Below are positions 15,946 through 25,314 of a DNA stretch of 64,000 nt, piece after piece. Under the pieces are notes generated by a model. That model was given only the letters and a program-made list of their open reading frames with translations, had not been told where the DNA came from and ran no database searches. The first letter of the stretch is position 1; every line of letters starts with the position of its first letter. The position numbers and the translations under genes are program-made. Source of the DNA: Oscillospiraceae bacterium Marseille-Q3528 (lineage in GTDB: Bacteria > Bacillota > Clostridia > Lachnospirales > Lachnospiraceae); contig JAGTTR010000018.1 of NCBI GenBank assembly GCA_018223385.1, positions 31,605 to 95,604 of the forward strand. The letters are read 5' to 3'.

Positions 15946-18900
15946 ATGATTACTTTCGATGATGTCAGCTTTGCCTATCAGGGCGGTATTCCGGACGGAT
16001 CAGAACCACCGGCTCTCCGGCATATTCATTTTCATGCGGAACGCGGCGAATGTATCGTATTATGCGGAAAAAGCGGATGCGGGAAAACGACGATGCTGCG
16101 CATGGTCAATGGCCTTGTTCCTAATTTTTATCAGGGACGCCTGGAGGGAGACATTACTGTTGGAAACGTCCATATAAAGGAAGCATCCCTTCCCCAGGTT
16201 GCCGCCGTGGTGGGCAGCGTGTTTCAGAATCCGAGGACACAGTTTTTTCATCTGGATACGACCGGAGAGATGGCGTTCAATATGGAAAATTTGAACATCC
16301 CGCATGACAAAATGGTGGAACGCTTAAAGGAAACTGCCTGGAAGCTGGATATACAGACTTTGATGGACAGAGATATTTTTCAATTATCCGGTGGGGAAAA
16401 GCAGCAAATTGCATGTGGTTCCGTGTATGCCTCCATGCCTGAGGTCATCGTCATGGATGAACCGTCCTCGAATCTGGATATGGAAAGCATCCGAAAGCTG
16501 CAAGACCTGATCCGAACCATGAAGGACGAGGGAAAGACGATTCTGATCTCCGAACACCGTTTATGGTATCTGGAAGATATTGCAGACAGGTACGTTCTGT
16601 TGAAAGATGGACAAATAGAAAATGAATTTACATCGGATGAAATTCTGGCGCTGTCGCTTCAAGAACTTGAACAGTCAGGCTTAAGAGCAGTACGCTGCAA
16701 ACAGCTTTGGAATATGGGGACACGCACGATTAGGCAGGAAAAGGACATGGAAAAGGCGGCTTTTCTTGAAATAGAAGGGCTTCGGTTTTCGCGTCAAATG
16801 AGGCAAGTATTGGATATAAACAGACTGGCGATTCCCAAAGGTGCAATTGTAGCGGTCATTGGAGAAAATGGTGCGGGGAAATCAACATTTGCGCTTTGTC
16901 TTTGCGGTTTGCTGAAACATCATGGAACTGTGCGGATCAATGGAGAGCGAATATCAAACAAAAAGCTGCCGGAGCAGGCTTACCTGGTCATGCAGGAACC
17001 CGGCCATCAATTGTTCAGTGATTCGGTGCTGGGTGAACTGATGCTGAATAAAGGAACTGTTACAGAGACTAAAGCGGTAGCCGTTTTGGCAAAAATGGGG
17101 CTGGCAGGATTGGAAAACCGCCATCCGGGTTCTTTGTCAGGCGGTCAGCAGCAGAGGCTCTCTCTTAGTGTGGCGTTATGTACAAATCGAGAAATTATGC
17201 TGTATGATGAACCCACAAGCGGTCAAGATGGAGATAATCTGATGAGAACTGCGGAAATGATCCGGGAAGCAAACGAAAATGCTTTTTGCAGTATGATGGT
17301 TACCCATGATCCGGAACTGATCCTGCGCTGCGCCACACATATTCTTCATATCCATTCTGGTGAGATAAAAAAATTTATTAAATTAGACGACAGGGGGATA
17401 CTTTATATGAAAAATGTGTTTGGAGAAAACTCACAAACAGAAAAACCGCTAAAAACAGGAATCCCACGGTTGCTTGAGTTCTCCGGAAAATACAAAGGGC
17501 TTTTCAGCATGTCTCAGATTTTGGCAGGATTCAGTTCTCTGTTATTACTGGCACCTTTTCTGTGTATTTATTTTGCCACAAGAGAATTGCTCATCGGCAT
17601 GTCGGGCGGCGGATATGACACTGTGCATATGATGCAATGGGGGATATGGGCGCTTGTGTTTGAGTTGGCGGGGTTAGCAGTCAATTTCATTGCACTTCTC
17701 TGCTCTCATGTGGGGGCGTTTCATACGGAAAAGAATTTGAAAATGGCAGCGCTTCGCCATCTTTCTGAAATGCCGTTGGGCTATTTTGAAGAAAATCCCG
17801 GTGGAAAACTGCGGAAGATTATTGATGAAAACAGCGCGCAGGTAGAAAGCTATCTGGCGCATCAGATGCCCGATCTTGTGGGCGCACAAGTAGCGACGGT
17901 TGTCGGGCTTATTTTAATGCTTGCGATTGACTGGCGGATCGGTTTACCGTTGCTCCTGCTTCTGATTGCCAGCTTTACCTGCCAGATGACCATAATGGGT
18001 GAAAAAACCATGCGCTTTATGAAACGGTATCAGGACGCACAGGAAGAAATGAACCATGAGGCGGTAGAATTTGTACGGGGAATATCGGTTATCAAGGTTT
18101 TTGGACAATCCGCCTGGTCCATAAGAAAATTCCGGGACGCAATTACTGCATACCGTGACGACGCCCTTGCTTTTACAATGGCGTGTAAATCAGGATATGT
18201 CGGATTTAATACAATAGTGAACGCTTCCTTTTTGGTACTTGTCCCGGCAGCGCTGATAGGAATGACGTTTTCAGGTGATACCGTTGCTTTTGCAGGAAAA
18301 TTCCTGTTTTATCTGGTGTTTGCTCCGGCCTGTGCTTCCATGCTCAATAAAATTATGTATATGAGCAATTATAAAATGCAGGCGGTAGAATCTATGCGAA
18401 GAATCGATACCATTCTTTTGGCGAAACCACAAAAGCAGCCGATGCAGCCTGTAAAACCGCAGAACGGGGATATTTGTTTTGAACATGTGACATTTACTTA
18501 TCCCACGGGAGAAACGCCTGCGATTTCCGATATTAACTTTATTGCCCCGACAGGTACTACGACTGCGTTGGTAGGACACTCCGGCTCCGGAAAGACGACC
18601 ATTGCCAGCTTGATCCCTCGTTTTTACGATACGCAGGAGGGAACCATCTTGATTGGAGGAACGCCGCTGGATCAGATTGAGAGGGAATCTCTGATGAAGC
18701 AGGTTGCTTTCGTATTCCAGAATCCTAAATTACGGAAGGCAACGCTTGAGGATAATATCCGTGGCGGCTGCCACGATGCAGACCGGAATGCGATCCTCCG
18801 TGCGGCACATCTGGCACAGTGTGATGATATTTTGAAGAAGCTGCCGGATGGCCTTGATAGTGTGGTCGGGAAAAAAGGCGTGTACCTGTCCGGCGGCGAG

Positions 18901-19230
18901 GTACAACGGATTGCAATTGCCAGAGCGATACTAAAAAATGCGCCTATTCTTGTGTTGGATGAGGCCACAGCATTTGCCGATCCGGAAAACGAGGCGCAGC
19001 TCCAGAAGGCTCTTGCGGAACTGCAAAAAGGGAAAACGGTTATTATGGTTGCGCATCGTTTGAGTACGGTACAAAATGCGGATCAGATTTTAGTAATGAA
19101 AGAAGGAAGCATTGTAGAGAGAGGAACACATGAAAAATTGCTGGAACTGCAGGGGGAATATGCCCGTATGTGGGAGGACTACAATCAGTCTATTTCCTGG
19201 AAGCTTACAAAGGAGGTGCGTTCATGCTAA
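15946..19230 (+). CDS. Dual ECF ATPase fused in frame to an exporter-type ABC half-transporter
   Basis: 1094 residues. Residues 1-235 form NBD1 (GKSGCGKTT, LSGGEKQQIA, VIVMDEPSSNLD). About 265-480 form NBD2 (GENGAGKST, LSGGQQQRLS, IMLYDEPTSGQD). These two are the ECF ATPase pair in one chain. From residue 488 (MKNVFGENSQ) follows a complete type IV exporter half: six membrane helices, then NBD3 (GHSGSGKTT, LSGGEVQRIA, ILVLDEATAFAD). The junction holds A7 at 17367-17373 and an internal site AGGGGGA 9 nt before the codon-488 ATG. A one-base change at A7 would end the first protein within eight codons and leave two separate genes. Either a real fusion or a frameshift-prone boundary is present. 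Confidence 0.85.
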   Translation: MITFDDVSFAYQGGIPDGSEPPALRHIHFHAERGECIVLCGKSGCGKTTMLRMVNGLVPNFYQGRLEGDITVGNVHIKEASLPQVAAVVGSVFQNPRTQFFHLDTTGEMAFNMENLNIPHDKMVERLKETAWKLDIQTLMDRDIFQLSGGEKQQIACGSVYASMPEVIVMDEPSSNLDMESIRKLQDLIRTMKDEGKTILISEHRLWYLEDIADRYVLLKDGQIENEFTSDEILALSLQELEQSGLRAVRCKQLWNMGTRTIRQEKDMEKAAFLEIEGLRFSRQMRQVLDINRLAIPKGAIVAVIGENGAGKSTFALCLCGLLKHHGTVRINGERISNKKLPEQAYLVMQEPGHQLFSDSVLGELMLNKGTVTETKAVAVLAKMGLAGLENRHPGSLSGGQQQRLSLSVALCTNREIMLYDEPTSGQDGDNLMRTAEMIREANENAFCSMMVTHDPELILRCATHILHIHSGEIKKFIKLDDRGILYMKNVFGENSQTEKPLKTGIPRLLEFSGKYKGLFSMSQILAGFSSLLLLAPFLCIYFATRELLIGMSGGGYDTVHMMQWGIWALVFELAGLAVNFIALLCSHVGAFHTEKNLKMAALRHLSEMPLGYFEENPGGKLRKIIDENSAQVESYLAHQMPDLVGAQVATVVGLILMLAIDWRIGLPLLLLLIASFTCQMTIMGEKTMRFMKRYQDAQEEMNHEAVEFVRGISVIKVFGQSAWSIRKFRDAITAYRDDALAFTMACKSGYVGFNTIVNASFLVLVPAALIGMTFSGDTVAFAGKFLFYLVFAPACASMLNKIMYMSNYKMQAVESMRRIDTILLAKPQKQPMQPVKPQNGDICFEHVTFTYPTGETPAISDINFIAPTGTTTALVGHSGSGKTTIASLIPRFYDTQEGTILIGGTPLDQIERESLMKQVAFVFQNPKLRKATLEDNIRGGCHDADRNAILRAAHLAQCDDILKKLPDGLDSVVGKKGVYLSGGEVQRIAIARAILKNAPILVLDEATAFADPENEAQLQKALAELQKGKTVIMVAHRLSTVQNADQILVMKEGSIVERGTHEKLLELQGEYARMWEDYNQSISWKLTKEVRSC

Positions 19231-20978
19231 AAGAAATGCTTGCGCTCAGTGATAAGGGCGCACGGGATTTGAAAAAAGGTATCGCTGCGACAGCGGCGGC
19301 GCATCTCTGTGTCATGCTGCCTGTTTCCTTGCTGATGACTGTGACAATGGCGTTGATTGATAAAACGGTCGGTCGTGGTGGCTCAGAATCAAATATTCCG
19401 TTTATCCTTTTATTATGTGCTTTTTTGACTGCGCTTATCTTTGTCACTCAGTGGGTTCAATACAACTTGACCTATAAGGTGGCATATGAGGAAAGCGCTG
19501 AGCGCCGGATGTCCCTTGCTGAAAAAATGCGTCGTCTGCCGTTGTCTTTCTTTGGTCAAAGAGATCTATCCGATTTGACAACAACGATGATGGGGGATTG
19601 CTCAAAATTGGAACGCATGTTTTCAAATGCGGTACCCGGCTTTTTGGGAACTGTCATCATGTTTATCATTATTTCCTGCGGATTGCTGGTGATTGACTGG
19701 CGTATGGGATTGTGTATTATCCTTCCGGTTCCAATTTCTGCACTTGTAGTGCTTGCCGCACGAAAAAAACAAATAAAGGCAGAAGAACGGAATCTGGATG
19801 CGCATCGAGCCGCATATGACAGTGTGCAGGAGTATTTAGATGTGATGAAAGAACTGCGCTCGGACGGACTTGAAAAAGCATATCTTGAGGATGTGGACAA
19901 AAAGTTAGAGCATGTTGTGTCTTGTGCGTTCCAAAATGAGCTGCCCCCCGGAATCGCCGTGACATTAGCACAATTTTTCTTACGGTTTGGGATTGTGGCG
20001 GTATTGCTTGCAGGTGGTCTGATGCTTGCGGATGGAAGCCTTTCGGTTACCATGTTTATTTTATATCTTGTTATGGCCGGGCGTGTATATGAGCCATTTG
20101 GTTCATCGTTCATGCTGATGGCGGAAATGATCTCATCTCTTGTCAGTATTAAACGGACAAAACAAATGGAGGCTATCAAGGAGCAGTGCGGGCAGCCTGT
20201 CTGCAATAATCAGGGATATGATATTGAATTTCAGGATGTTGTGTTTACCTATCATGCAGATTTGGAGGATACGGCTGTTTCTGGCAGACATGGCGAGCGT
20301 GTCCTGAATGGTGTTTCCTTTGTGGCAAAGCAGGGTGAGATTACTGCGCTGGTAGGCCCGTCAGGCGGCGGAAAATCTACCGTTTCCCGACTGGCGGCAA
20401 GATTTTGGGATGCTGATTCCGGTAGGGTTTTATTAGGCGGTGTGGACGTTACTACAGTAGAGCCTGAAACGCTGTTCAAAAATTATTCGATTGTGTTCCA
20501 GGAAGTTACTTTGTTTGATCAATCCGTCATGGAAAATATCCGGCTGGGGCGGAAGAATGCCACCGATGAGGAAGTGCTGGCGGCGGCAAGGGCCGCGCAA
20601 TGCGAGGAGTTCGTATCACGGCTACCAGAAGGCTATCAAAGCAATATCGGAGAAAATGGGTGCATTCTTTCCGGCGGTGAGAGACAGCGTATTTCGATTG
20701 CCAGGGCAATCTTAAAGGATGCTCCTGTTGTAATATTGGACGAGGCCACCGCTTCTATGGATGCGGAAAATGAAACCCTTGTCCAGCAGGCGTTGTCAGA
20801 ACTGCTGCAAGGAAAAACTGTGTTGGTGATTGCGCACCGCATGAGGACGATTGCAAATGCGGATAAAGTTGTTGTTTTGGATCACGGACAGGTCGTGGAA
20901 ATGGGAACGCCAACAGAATTATTAGAAGAAAACGGGTTGTTCCAGCGATTGGTTGCAGCACAAGGCGGACACTTATAA
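19224..20978 (+). CDS. Exporter-type ABC half-transporter, second subunit
   Basis: 584 residues: six membrane helices (about 20-310) and an ATPase domain with GPSGGGKST, LSGGERQRIS and VVILDEATASMD. AAGGAGG precedes the ATG, which overlaps the stop of the upstream gene by 7 bp. It probably forms a heterodimer with the C-terminal half of the preceding protein. Exporter-fold pairs next to AraC regulators can work as siderophore importers (YbtPQ and IrtAB are known cases); whether this pair imports or exports cannot be read from sequence. Confidence 0.9.
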   Translation: MLKEMLALSDKGARDLKKGIAATAAAHLCVMLPVSLLMTVTMALIDKTVGRGGSESNIPFILLLCAFLTALIFVTQWVQYNLTYKVAYEESAERRMSLAEKMRRLPLSFFGQRDLSDLTTTMMGDCSKLERMFSNAVPGFLGTVIMFIIISCGLLVIDWRMGLCIILPVPISALVVLAARKKQIKAEERNLDAHRAAYDSVQEYLDVMKELRSDGLEKAYLEDVDKKLEHVVSCAFQNELPPGIAVTLAQFFLRFGIVAVLLAGGLMLADGSLSVTMFILYLVMAGRVYEPFGSSFMLMAEMISSLVSIKRTKQMEAIKEQCGQPVCNNQGYDIEFQDVVFTYHADLEDTAVSGRHGERVLNGVSFVAKQGEITALVGPSGGGKSTVSRLAARFWDADSGRVLLGGVDVTTVEPETLFKNYSIVFQEVTLFDQSVMENIRLGRKNATDEEVLAAARAAQCEEFVSRLPEGYQSNIGENGCILSGGERQRISIARAILKDAPVVILDEATASMDAENETLVQQALSELLQGKTVLVIAHRMRTIANADKVVVLDHGQVVEMGTPTELLEENGLFQRLVAAQGGHL

Positions 20979-21042
20979 AAATGCAGATATTTGCATGTGC
21001 GTTAAATACTCAGACAATTACACCCCCAAGCCCCTGTAGAAT

Positions 21043-21089
21043 AAATAACGCCAGTACTGGATATCAAAAATCCCGCACCGGCGTTATTT
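21043..21089. terminator. Bidirectional terminator between the ABC operon and the small membrane gene
   Basis: AAATAACGCC and GGCGTTATTT form a 10-bp stem with T-rich sequence on both strands. It lies 65 bp beyond the plus-strand ABC gene and about 20 bp beyond the minus-strand gene ending at 21108. Confidence 0.75.
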
Positions 21090-21107
21090 ATTAAAATATT
21101 TTGTTTT

Positions 21108-21317
21108 TTAATCTTCAACACTCTCTACTGAAACTTCTTTTTTCTTCCTACTTTTACCAGAAATCATCTTGTGTCCTGTATAAATAGCCATAATCATGCA
21201 AAGCAAAGAACTTGCTGCAAAGTACTTATGGCCTTCTTTTGATCCCTTATAACCTGTATAAAAAGTTCCAAGCATTGTAATCAGTGCACCGATAGACCAA
21301 TATTTATGTGATTTCAT
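21108..21317 (-). CDS. Small two-helix membrane protein
   Basis: 69 residues with two hydrophobic helices (about 7-22 and 33-50), a GYKGSKEGHKYF loop and a charged Lys/Glu tail. GCAGGAGG precedes the ATG. Similar short proteins occur in accessory DNA of Lachnospiraceae, but I cannot name a function. Confidence 0.6.
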   Translation of the reverse strand: MKSHKYWSIGALITMLGTFYTGYKGSKEGHKYFAASSLLCMIMAIYTGHKMISGKSRKKKEVSVESVED

Positions 21318-21404
21318 TCAGATACCTCCTGCCGTTTTTCTTAATCATATACCTTTTAAAAGATATATACAAACTGAAAGTTTCTTTTTCTTGATAAATG
21401 GGGA

Positions 21405-22169
21405 TTAGTTTTCCTTTTTTCCAATCAGCAATAACCACCTATGGTCAAAGCATATTTGTCCCTCCTTGATATAGGGATTAAAACCTGTTTTATCTCCACC
21501 ATTCAAATCGTATTCCATTTTATCAATAATATCTTTTTGAATATCCTCTGGTGTACTTGTCAAATCCATCCAACTTTGTAGATTTACAGGAACAAGTGTT
21601 GTTTCTTCAAGCTGAAGCTCAAAAGCATCCTCAAACAATGCTTCAAATTCTTCTCTGCTAAGTATTCTTGTATGTGAGTTATCACGCATCGTTTCAATAG
21701 CGTCATTAGTTTCACGCAATTCTTCTGTAGTCGCTACCATATCCCAAATAACAAGTTTTCCACCTTTTTTCAAAACTCGTTGCATCTCCCGAAAAGGCTT
21801 TTCAGGCTCAACAAAATGGTGCAATGAAAGTCTTGTAATCACAAGGTCAAATGTTTCATCTTCAAAAGGTAAGCATTCCGCATTCCCCGATACAAATGAT
21901 ATGTTCTGAATACCTTCTTGCTTTGCCAGTTTTTTTCCCTGCTCCAACATTGCTTCTGTCAAATCCAAACAAGTAATGTCCTTAACATAAGGAGCCACTG
22001 CTCTTCCACATATACAGGTTCCAGCAGCAACCTCCAATGCATGTTCATTGCCCTTTGCCTGAATACTACGAATCAAATAATCGGTATATTCTGCCTTAGA
22101 CATATGATATGAAGCAAATTTCTCTGCTTGTGTACCAAATGATTTTTTCACTTCATTATAGTTATTCAT
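21405..22169 (-). CDS. Class I SAM-dependent methyltransferase (UbiE/Methyltransf_11-like)
   Basis: 254 residues. Motif I is ALEVAAGTCICG, followed by ITCLDLTEAMLEQGK, FVSGNAECLPFEDETFDLVI and LKKGGKLVIWD, the standard order of class I methyltransferases. Motif I departs from the usual D/E-x-G-x-G-x-G in having Cys residues. The substrate is unknown. The start is fixed by GCGAGGT upstream. The IS1182 element lies about 100 bp upstream. Confidence 0.85.
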   Translation of the reverse strand: MNNYNEVKKSFGTQAEKFASYHMSKAEYTDYLIRSIQAKGNEHALEVAAGTCICGRAVAPYVKDITCLDLTEAMLEQGKKLAKQEGIQNISFVSGNAECLPFEDETFDLVITRLSLHHFVEPEKPFREMQRVLKKGGKLVIWDMVATTEELRETNDAIETMRDNSHTRILSREEFEALFEDAFELQLEETTLVPVNLQSWMDLTSTPEDIQKDIIDKMEYDLNGGDKTGFNPYIKEGQICFDHRWLLLIGKKEN

Positions 22170-22377
22170 AAACTTTTACCTCGCTGTAAACTTCAAAGTT
22201 TCTGTTCCTTACATACTTCGATTTTAATGTCTCTATTATACCATAATGATACTATTATAAAAAAGGAGGGGCTGTTGCAAAATAGATGAGTAATCATCTA
22301 TGGAGCAGCAGCTCTTTTTTGTGCCAAAAATGAAAAAGCAGGCTCCGAAGAACCTGCCATTCATGGTATAATAAATT

Positions 22378-23982
22378 ATGTCGAGTAAAATAAAATACCA
22401 AAAGAATTATACCGAATTCAATGAAAGTTATCAACTGGTTTTGCCATTAAGTTTAGAAGGTTTTGTCCCAGATGACGATTCTGTCCGGCTGCTGAGCCAT
22501 GAGCTTGAGGAACTCGATTATACTTTATTGTATAAGGCTTACTCTTCCAAAGGAAGAAATCCTGCAGTGGACCCGAAGACCATGTTCAAAATCCTGACCT
22601 ATGCTTATTCCCAAAACATCTATTCTTCCCGGAAAATTGAGCAGGCCTGCCGCAGGGATATCAACTTTATGTGGCTGCTTGCCGGACAAAAAGCACCAGA
22701 TCACAGTACGATTGCCCGTTTCCGAACCGGATTTCTCGCGGAGGCCTGCGAAGACCTGTTTTATCAGATGGTGCGCCGTCTGAAAGACGCGGAAGAATTA
22801 TCTATGGAAACCGTTTTCATTGATGGAACCAAGCTGGAAGCCTGTGCCAATAAATATACTTTCGTCTGGAAAAAGTCCGTAGGAAAATGGGAAGAAAAAA
22901 TGTTTCATAAGATTCAGGAAGCTGTAAGGCTTCTGAATCATGATTATATGCAGTCTTTTACTGTAAATGCGGAATCCAGAGCGCAGGATCTGCAAAGAAT
23001 CACTGGCTATCTGGAAGAAAAATGCCAGCAGGATGGAACAGAGTTCGTCTATGGACGTGGCAGACGAAAAAGCAAAAATCAGAAATATCTGGAGCTTTTC
23101 CAAAGGTTCCGGGAACGGCAGGTAACCTACGACTGGCATACGGCCAGCTTCCAGGGAAGGAACAATTATTGTAAGACCGATCCGGATGCAACATTTATGC
23201 ACATGAAGGATGACCATATGCGGAATGCCCAGTTGAAACCGGGATATAACATACAGATTGGGGTAGACAGCGAATACATTGTATCGGCAGATGTATTTCA
23301 GGACAGAAATGATGTCTGGACACTGGTTCCATTTTTAAAGATGATGGATGAAAAGCTGGGGTTTCGTTATCCGAGCGTCACGGCTGATTCCGGGTATGAA
23401 AGTGAAGAAGGATATACTTATCTGCGTAGTTCAGGTCAGAAGCCGTATATCAAGCCCCAGACCTATGAAAAATGGAAGAAACGTAGTTTTAAACAGGATA
23501 TCAGTAAACGTGAAAATATGGGGTATGATAAGGAGACGGACACATATACCTGCCATGCCGGTAAAAAGTTGAAAGCTCTTTTCGTAAAGAAGCAGAAAAG
23601 CAAAAGTGGCTATGAATCGGAAGTAACCGTGTATGAATGCGAGGATTGCGCCAATTGTCCCCATAAGGAAAAATGTACCCGTGCGAAAGGGAATAAACGG
23701 CTGTATATTTCAAAAAGCTTTCTGGAGAAGCGTCAGGAATCATACGAAAATATCCTGAGCGAAACCGGTATCCAGTACCGGATGAACCGTTCCATACAGG
23801 TGGAATGGGCATTCGGAGTTTTGAAAAATGATTACGAATTCCAGAGATTTCTGCTCCGGGGAAAAACCAAAGTAAAACTTGAGATTCTTTTGCTTTGCAT
23901 GGGGTATAACCTGAATAAACTGCATGCAAAAATCCAGAAGGAGCGAACCAGAACGTATTTATTTGAAGTACAGTCAGCCTAA
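22378..23982 (+). CDS. IS1182-family transposase
   Basis: 534 residues, full length for the family. The N-terminus (YRxxNxxYQLVLPLSLEGFV region, LVPDDD-like) and the DUF772 region (PKTMFKILTYAYSQNIYSSR, HSTIARFRTGF) are present. The catalytic residues are expected at FIDGTKLEA (Asp), VTADSGYESEE (Asp) and the RSIQVEWAFGVLK region (Glu). The frame is uninterrupted, so the element may be active. TATAAT lies immediately upstream of the start codon. Confidence 0.93.
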   Translation: MSSKIKYQKNYTEFNESYQLVLPLSLEGFVPDDDSVRLLSHELEELDYTLLYKAYSSKGRNPAVDPKTMFKILTYAYSQNIYSSRKIEQACRRDINFMWLLAGQKAPDHSTIARFRTGFLAEACEDLFYQMVRRLKDAEELSMETVFIDGTKLEACANKYTFVWKKSVGKWEEKMFHKIQEAVRLLNHDYMQSFTVNAESRAQDLQRITGYLEEKCQQDGTEFVYGRGRRKSKNQKYLELFQRFRERQVTYDWHTASFQGRNNYCKTDPDATFMHMKDDHMRNAQLKPGYNIQIGVDSEYIVSADVFQDRNDVWTLVPFLKMMDEKLGFRYPSVTADSGYESEEGYTYLRSSGQKPYIKPQTYEKWKKRSFKQDISKRENMGYDKETDTYTCHAGKKLKALFVKKQKSKSGYESEVTVYECEDCANCPHKEKCTRAKGNKRLYISKSFLEKRQESYENILSETGIQYRMNRSIQVEWAFGVLKNDYEFQRFLLRGKTKVKLEILLLCMGYNLNKLHAKIQKERTRTYLFEVQSA

Positions 23983-24021
23983 AATATGTAAAAAGCCAAA
24001 GGCTTATTAAAATGCGGCAAA

Positions 24022-24063
24022 AAACCGGGATGAAATCCAGAAAAATAGATTTCATCCCGGTTT
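24022..24063 (+). terminator. Transposase terminator
   Basis: AAACCGGGATGAAATC pairs with GATTTCATCCCGGTTT around a 10-nt loop, inside the IS and about 40 bp after the transposase stop codon. Confidence 0.85.
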
Positions 24064-24125
24064 ATGTCTATAACGGCAGAGGCTGCCGCTCAATCATCTA
24101 TTGTTGATGATTTTGCGACAGCCCC

Positions 24126-24386
24126 TGGGTCAGTTCTGCAAACTGGAATTTCTATTTGTGTTGCCATGTCATTGGTAGCCTCATCTAAGCCACTATGCTG
24201 AATCTCAAATTCTTCTCTCTTATAAAAAGATATTGCCCGTGCGTTCTTTTGGTATACGTTCAAGTACAACTTATTCCTTTTATCCTTTGCATAATTCAGC
24301 AGAATTTTACCTAGACCCTGCGATTGCATTTCACCAGAAACAAAAATGCCCTCAACATATTCATCATTTAACCCTAGGGTTAAACT
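24126..24386 (-). pseudogene. GNAT acetyltransferase, C-terminal fragment cut by the IS
   Basis: Residues VEGIFVSGEMQSQGLGKILL and NVYQKNARAISFYKREEFEI contain the Q/R-x-x-G-x-G acetyl-CoA-binding motif and the C-terminal strands of a GNAT fold. The N-terminal half is missing: the frame begins next to an 18-bp palindrome at 24367-24384. The last codons run into the right end of the IS1182 element. It is not expected to be functional. Confidence 0.75.
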
Positions 24387-24439
24387 TAACTACTATTTTT
24401 TCTTTGCGATATAAAATACATAACTGTAATAATCTACTA

Positions 24440-24934
24440 CTAATCTAAAATAAAGCGATTATAAGCTATCCTTTTTCCTGTGTTTGTTTTAAAGTTTTCA
24501 TCTATACACTTTTTTATCTTTTCCTGTTCTTTTTCTTTATCCATAACCGTTAAATTTTCAAGCAAATCAGCTTCCCATTGTATTTGAAAATCAAGTCCAT
24601 CAATTTTAGATGGAGTATGATGGTTGCCTATTATAAAGCATATTCTATCAATATTTTTGTTATAGCCTACCTTTTTTAATATTTCTTTCGCTACTTCTGG
24701 TCCTTCCTTTTCTTGATAGACACCATCAATAGAACCGTATTTTTTTTGTGCTTCAACCGCACCAATATCATGTAGTATAGCAATAATACTGATGAATTCT
24801 TTTTCTTCCTCTCCGATATTTTCTCCTTTCATTATATCTTCTGCATTTTTCAAAACTTTGAGAGTATGCTCTATGCCAAAAGGAATTTCTTTGAATACTT
24901 CTTTCATCTCTATAATAATTTTTTCTTTAAACAT
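24440..24934 (-). CDS. HD-domain phosphohydrolase
   Basis: 164 residues. The metal-binding HD pattern is visible as H (PFGIEHTLKVL), HD (AILHDIGAV), H (IGNHHTPSK) and a later Asp (WEADLLENL). Such small HD proteins hydrolyse phosphate esters of nucleotides or similar compounds; the substrate is unknown. GGAGGT precedes the ATG. Confidence 0.85.
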   Translation of the reverse strand: MFKEKIIIEMKEVFKEIPFGIEHTLKVLKNAEDIMKGENIGEEEKEFISIIAILHDIGAVEAQKKYGSIDGVYQEKEGPEVAKEILKKVGYNKNIDRICFIIGNHHTPSKIDGLDFQIQWEADLLENLTVMDKEKEQEKIKKCIDENFKTNTGKRIAYNRFILD

Positions 24935-24971
24935 AAATTACCTCCATTTATACCTTATAGGTGTTTTAGTT

Positions 24972-25285
24972 CTATCTATCCACTTTTTTGTTCGCCGATA
25001 CAATCAGCATCATGGGACGGCGCATTTCATCCTGCATCCCCGGAATATCCATCATGTATTCCGGCGGCTGCGGCTCCACAATATGATTTATTATAAAACC
25101 ATTTGAAAGCAGTGTATTTAGATATGTGGTCAGTGTTCTATGATATTTTGTAACCTTTTCTCCCAAAAACACAGCTGTCCGTTTGCCCTCATAATAATAA
25201 TTATCCACCGGAAAATGCAGTATTTCTCCTTTTTCGTTATAATGCCAGTCTTGTGTTCCATAGGCAGTAAAAACAGGATCTATGT
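24972..25285 (-). pseudogene. SAM-dependent methyltransferase, C-terminal fragment
   Basis: About 100 residues (DPVFTAYGTQDWHYNEKGE, FPVDNYYYEGKRTAVFLG, EKVTKYHRTLTTYLNTLL, PQPPEYMMDIPGM) match the end of small class I methyltransferases common in Firmicutes. The SAM-binding N-terminal part is missing and a stop codon precedes the fragment. A reading beginning at 25208 (TTG/GTG-like) would give only 78 residues. Confidence 0.7.
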
Positions 25286-25314
25286 TTTACCTTCCCAACT
25301 TCTAATTTTTTACA

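Larger units (their letters stand above)
22268..24125 (+). mobile_element. Complete IS1182-family insertion sequence
   Basis: 1858 bp bounded by the imperfect inverted repeats GGGGCTGTTGCAAAAT (left) and, on the other strand, GGGGCTGTCGCAAAAT (right). Both ends also contain small ATAGATGA-type hairpins. It contains one transposase gene and an internal terminator. No convincing target duplication was found. The right end lies at the 3' end of a GNAT gene fragment. Confidence 0.85.

Noticed and set aside
22268..24125. Clear target-site duplication of the IS1182 element
   Set aside because: The bases next to both inverted repeats do not match, so I do not claim one; a later rearrangement or a different boundary is possible.
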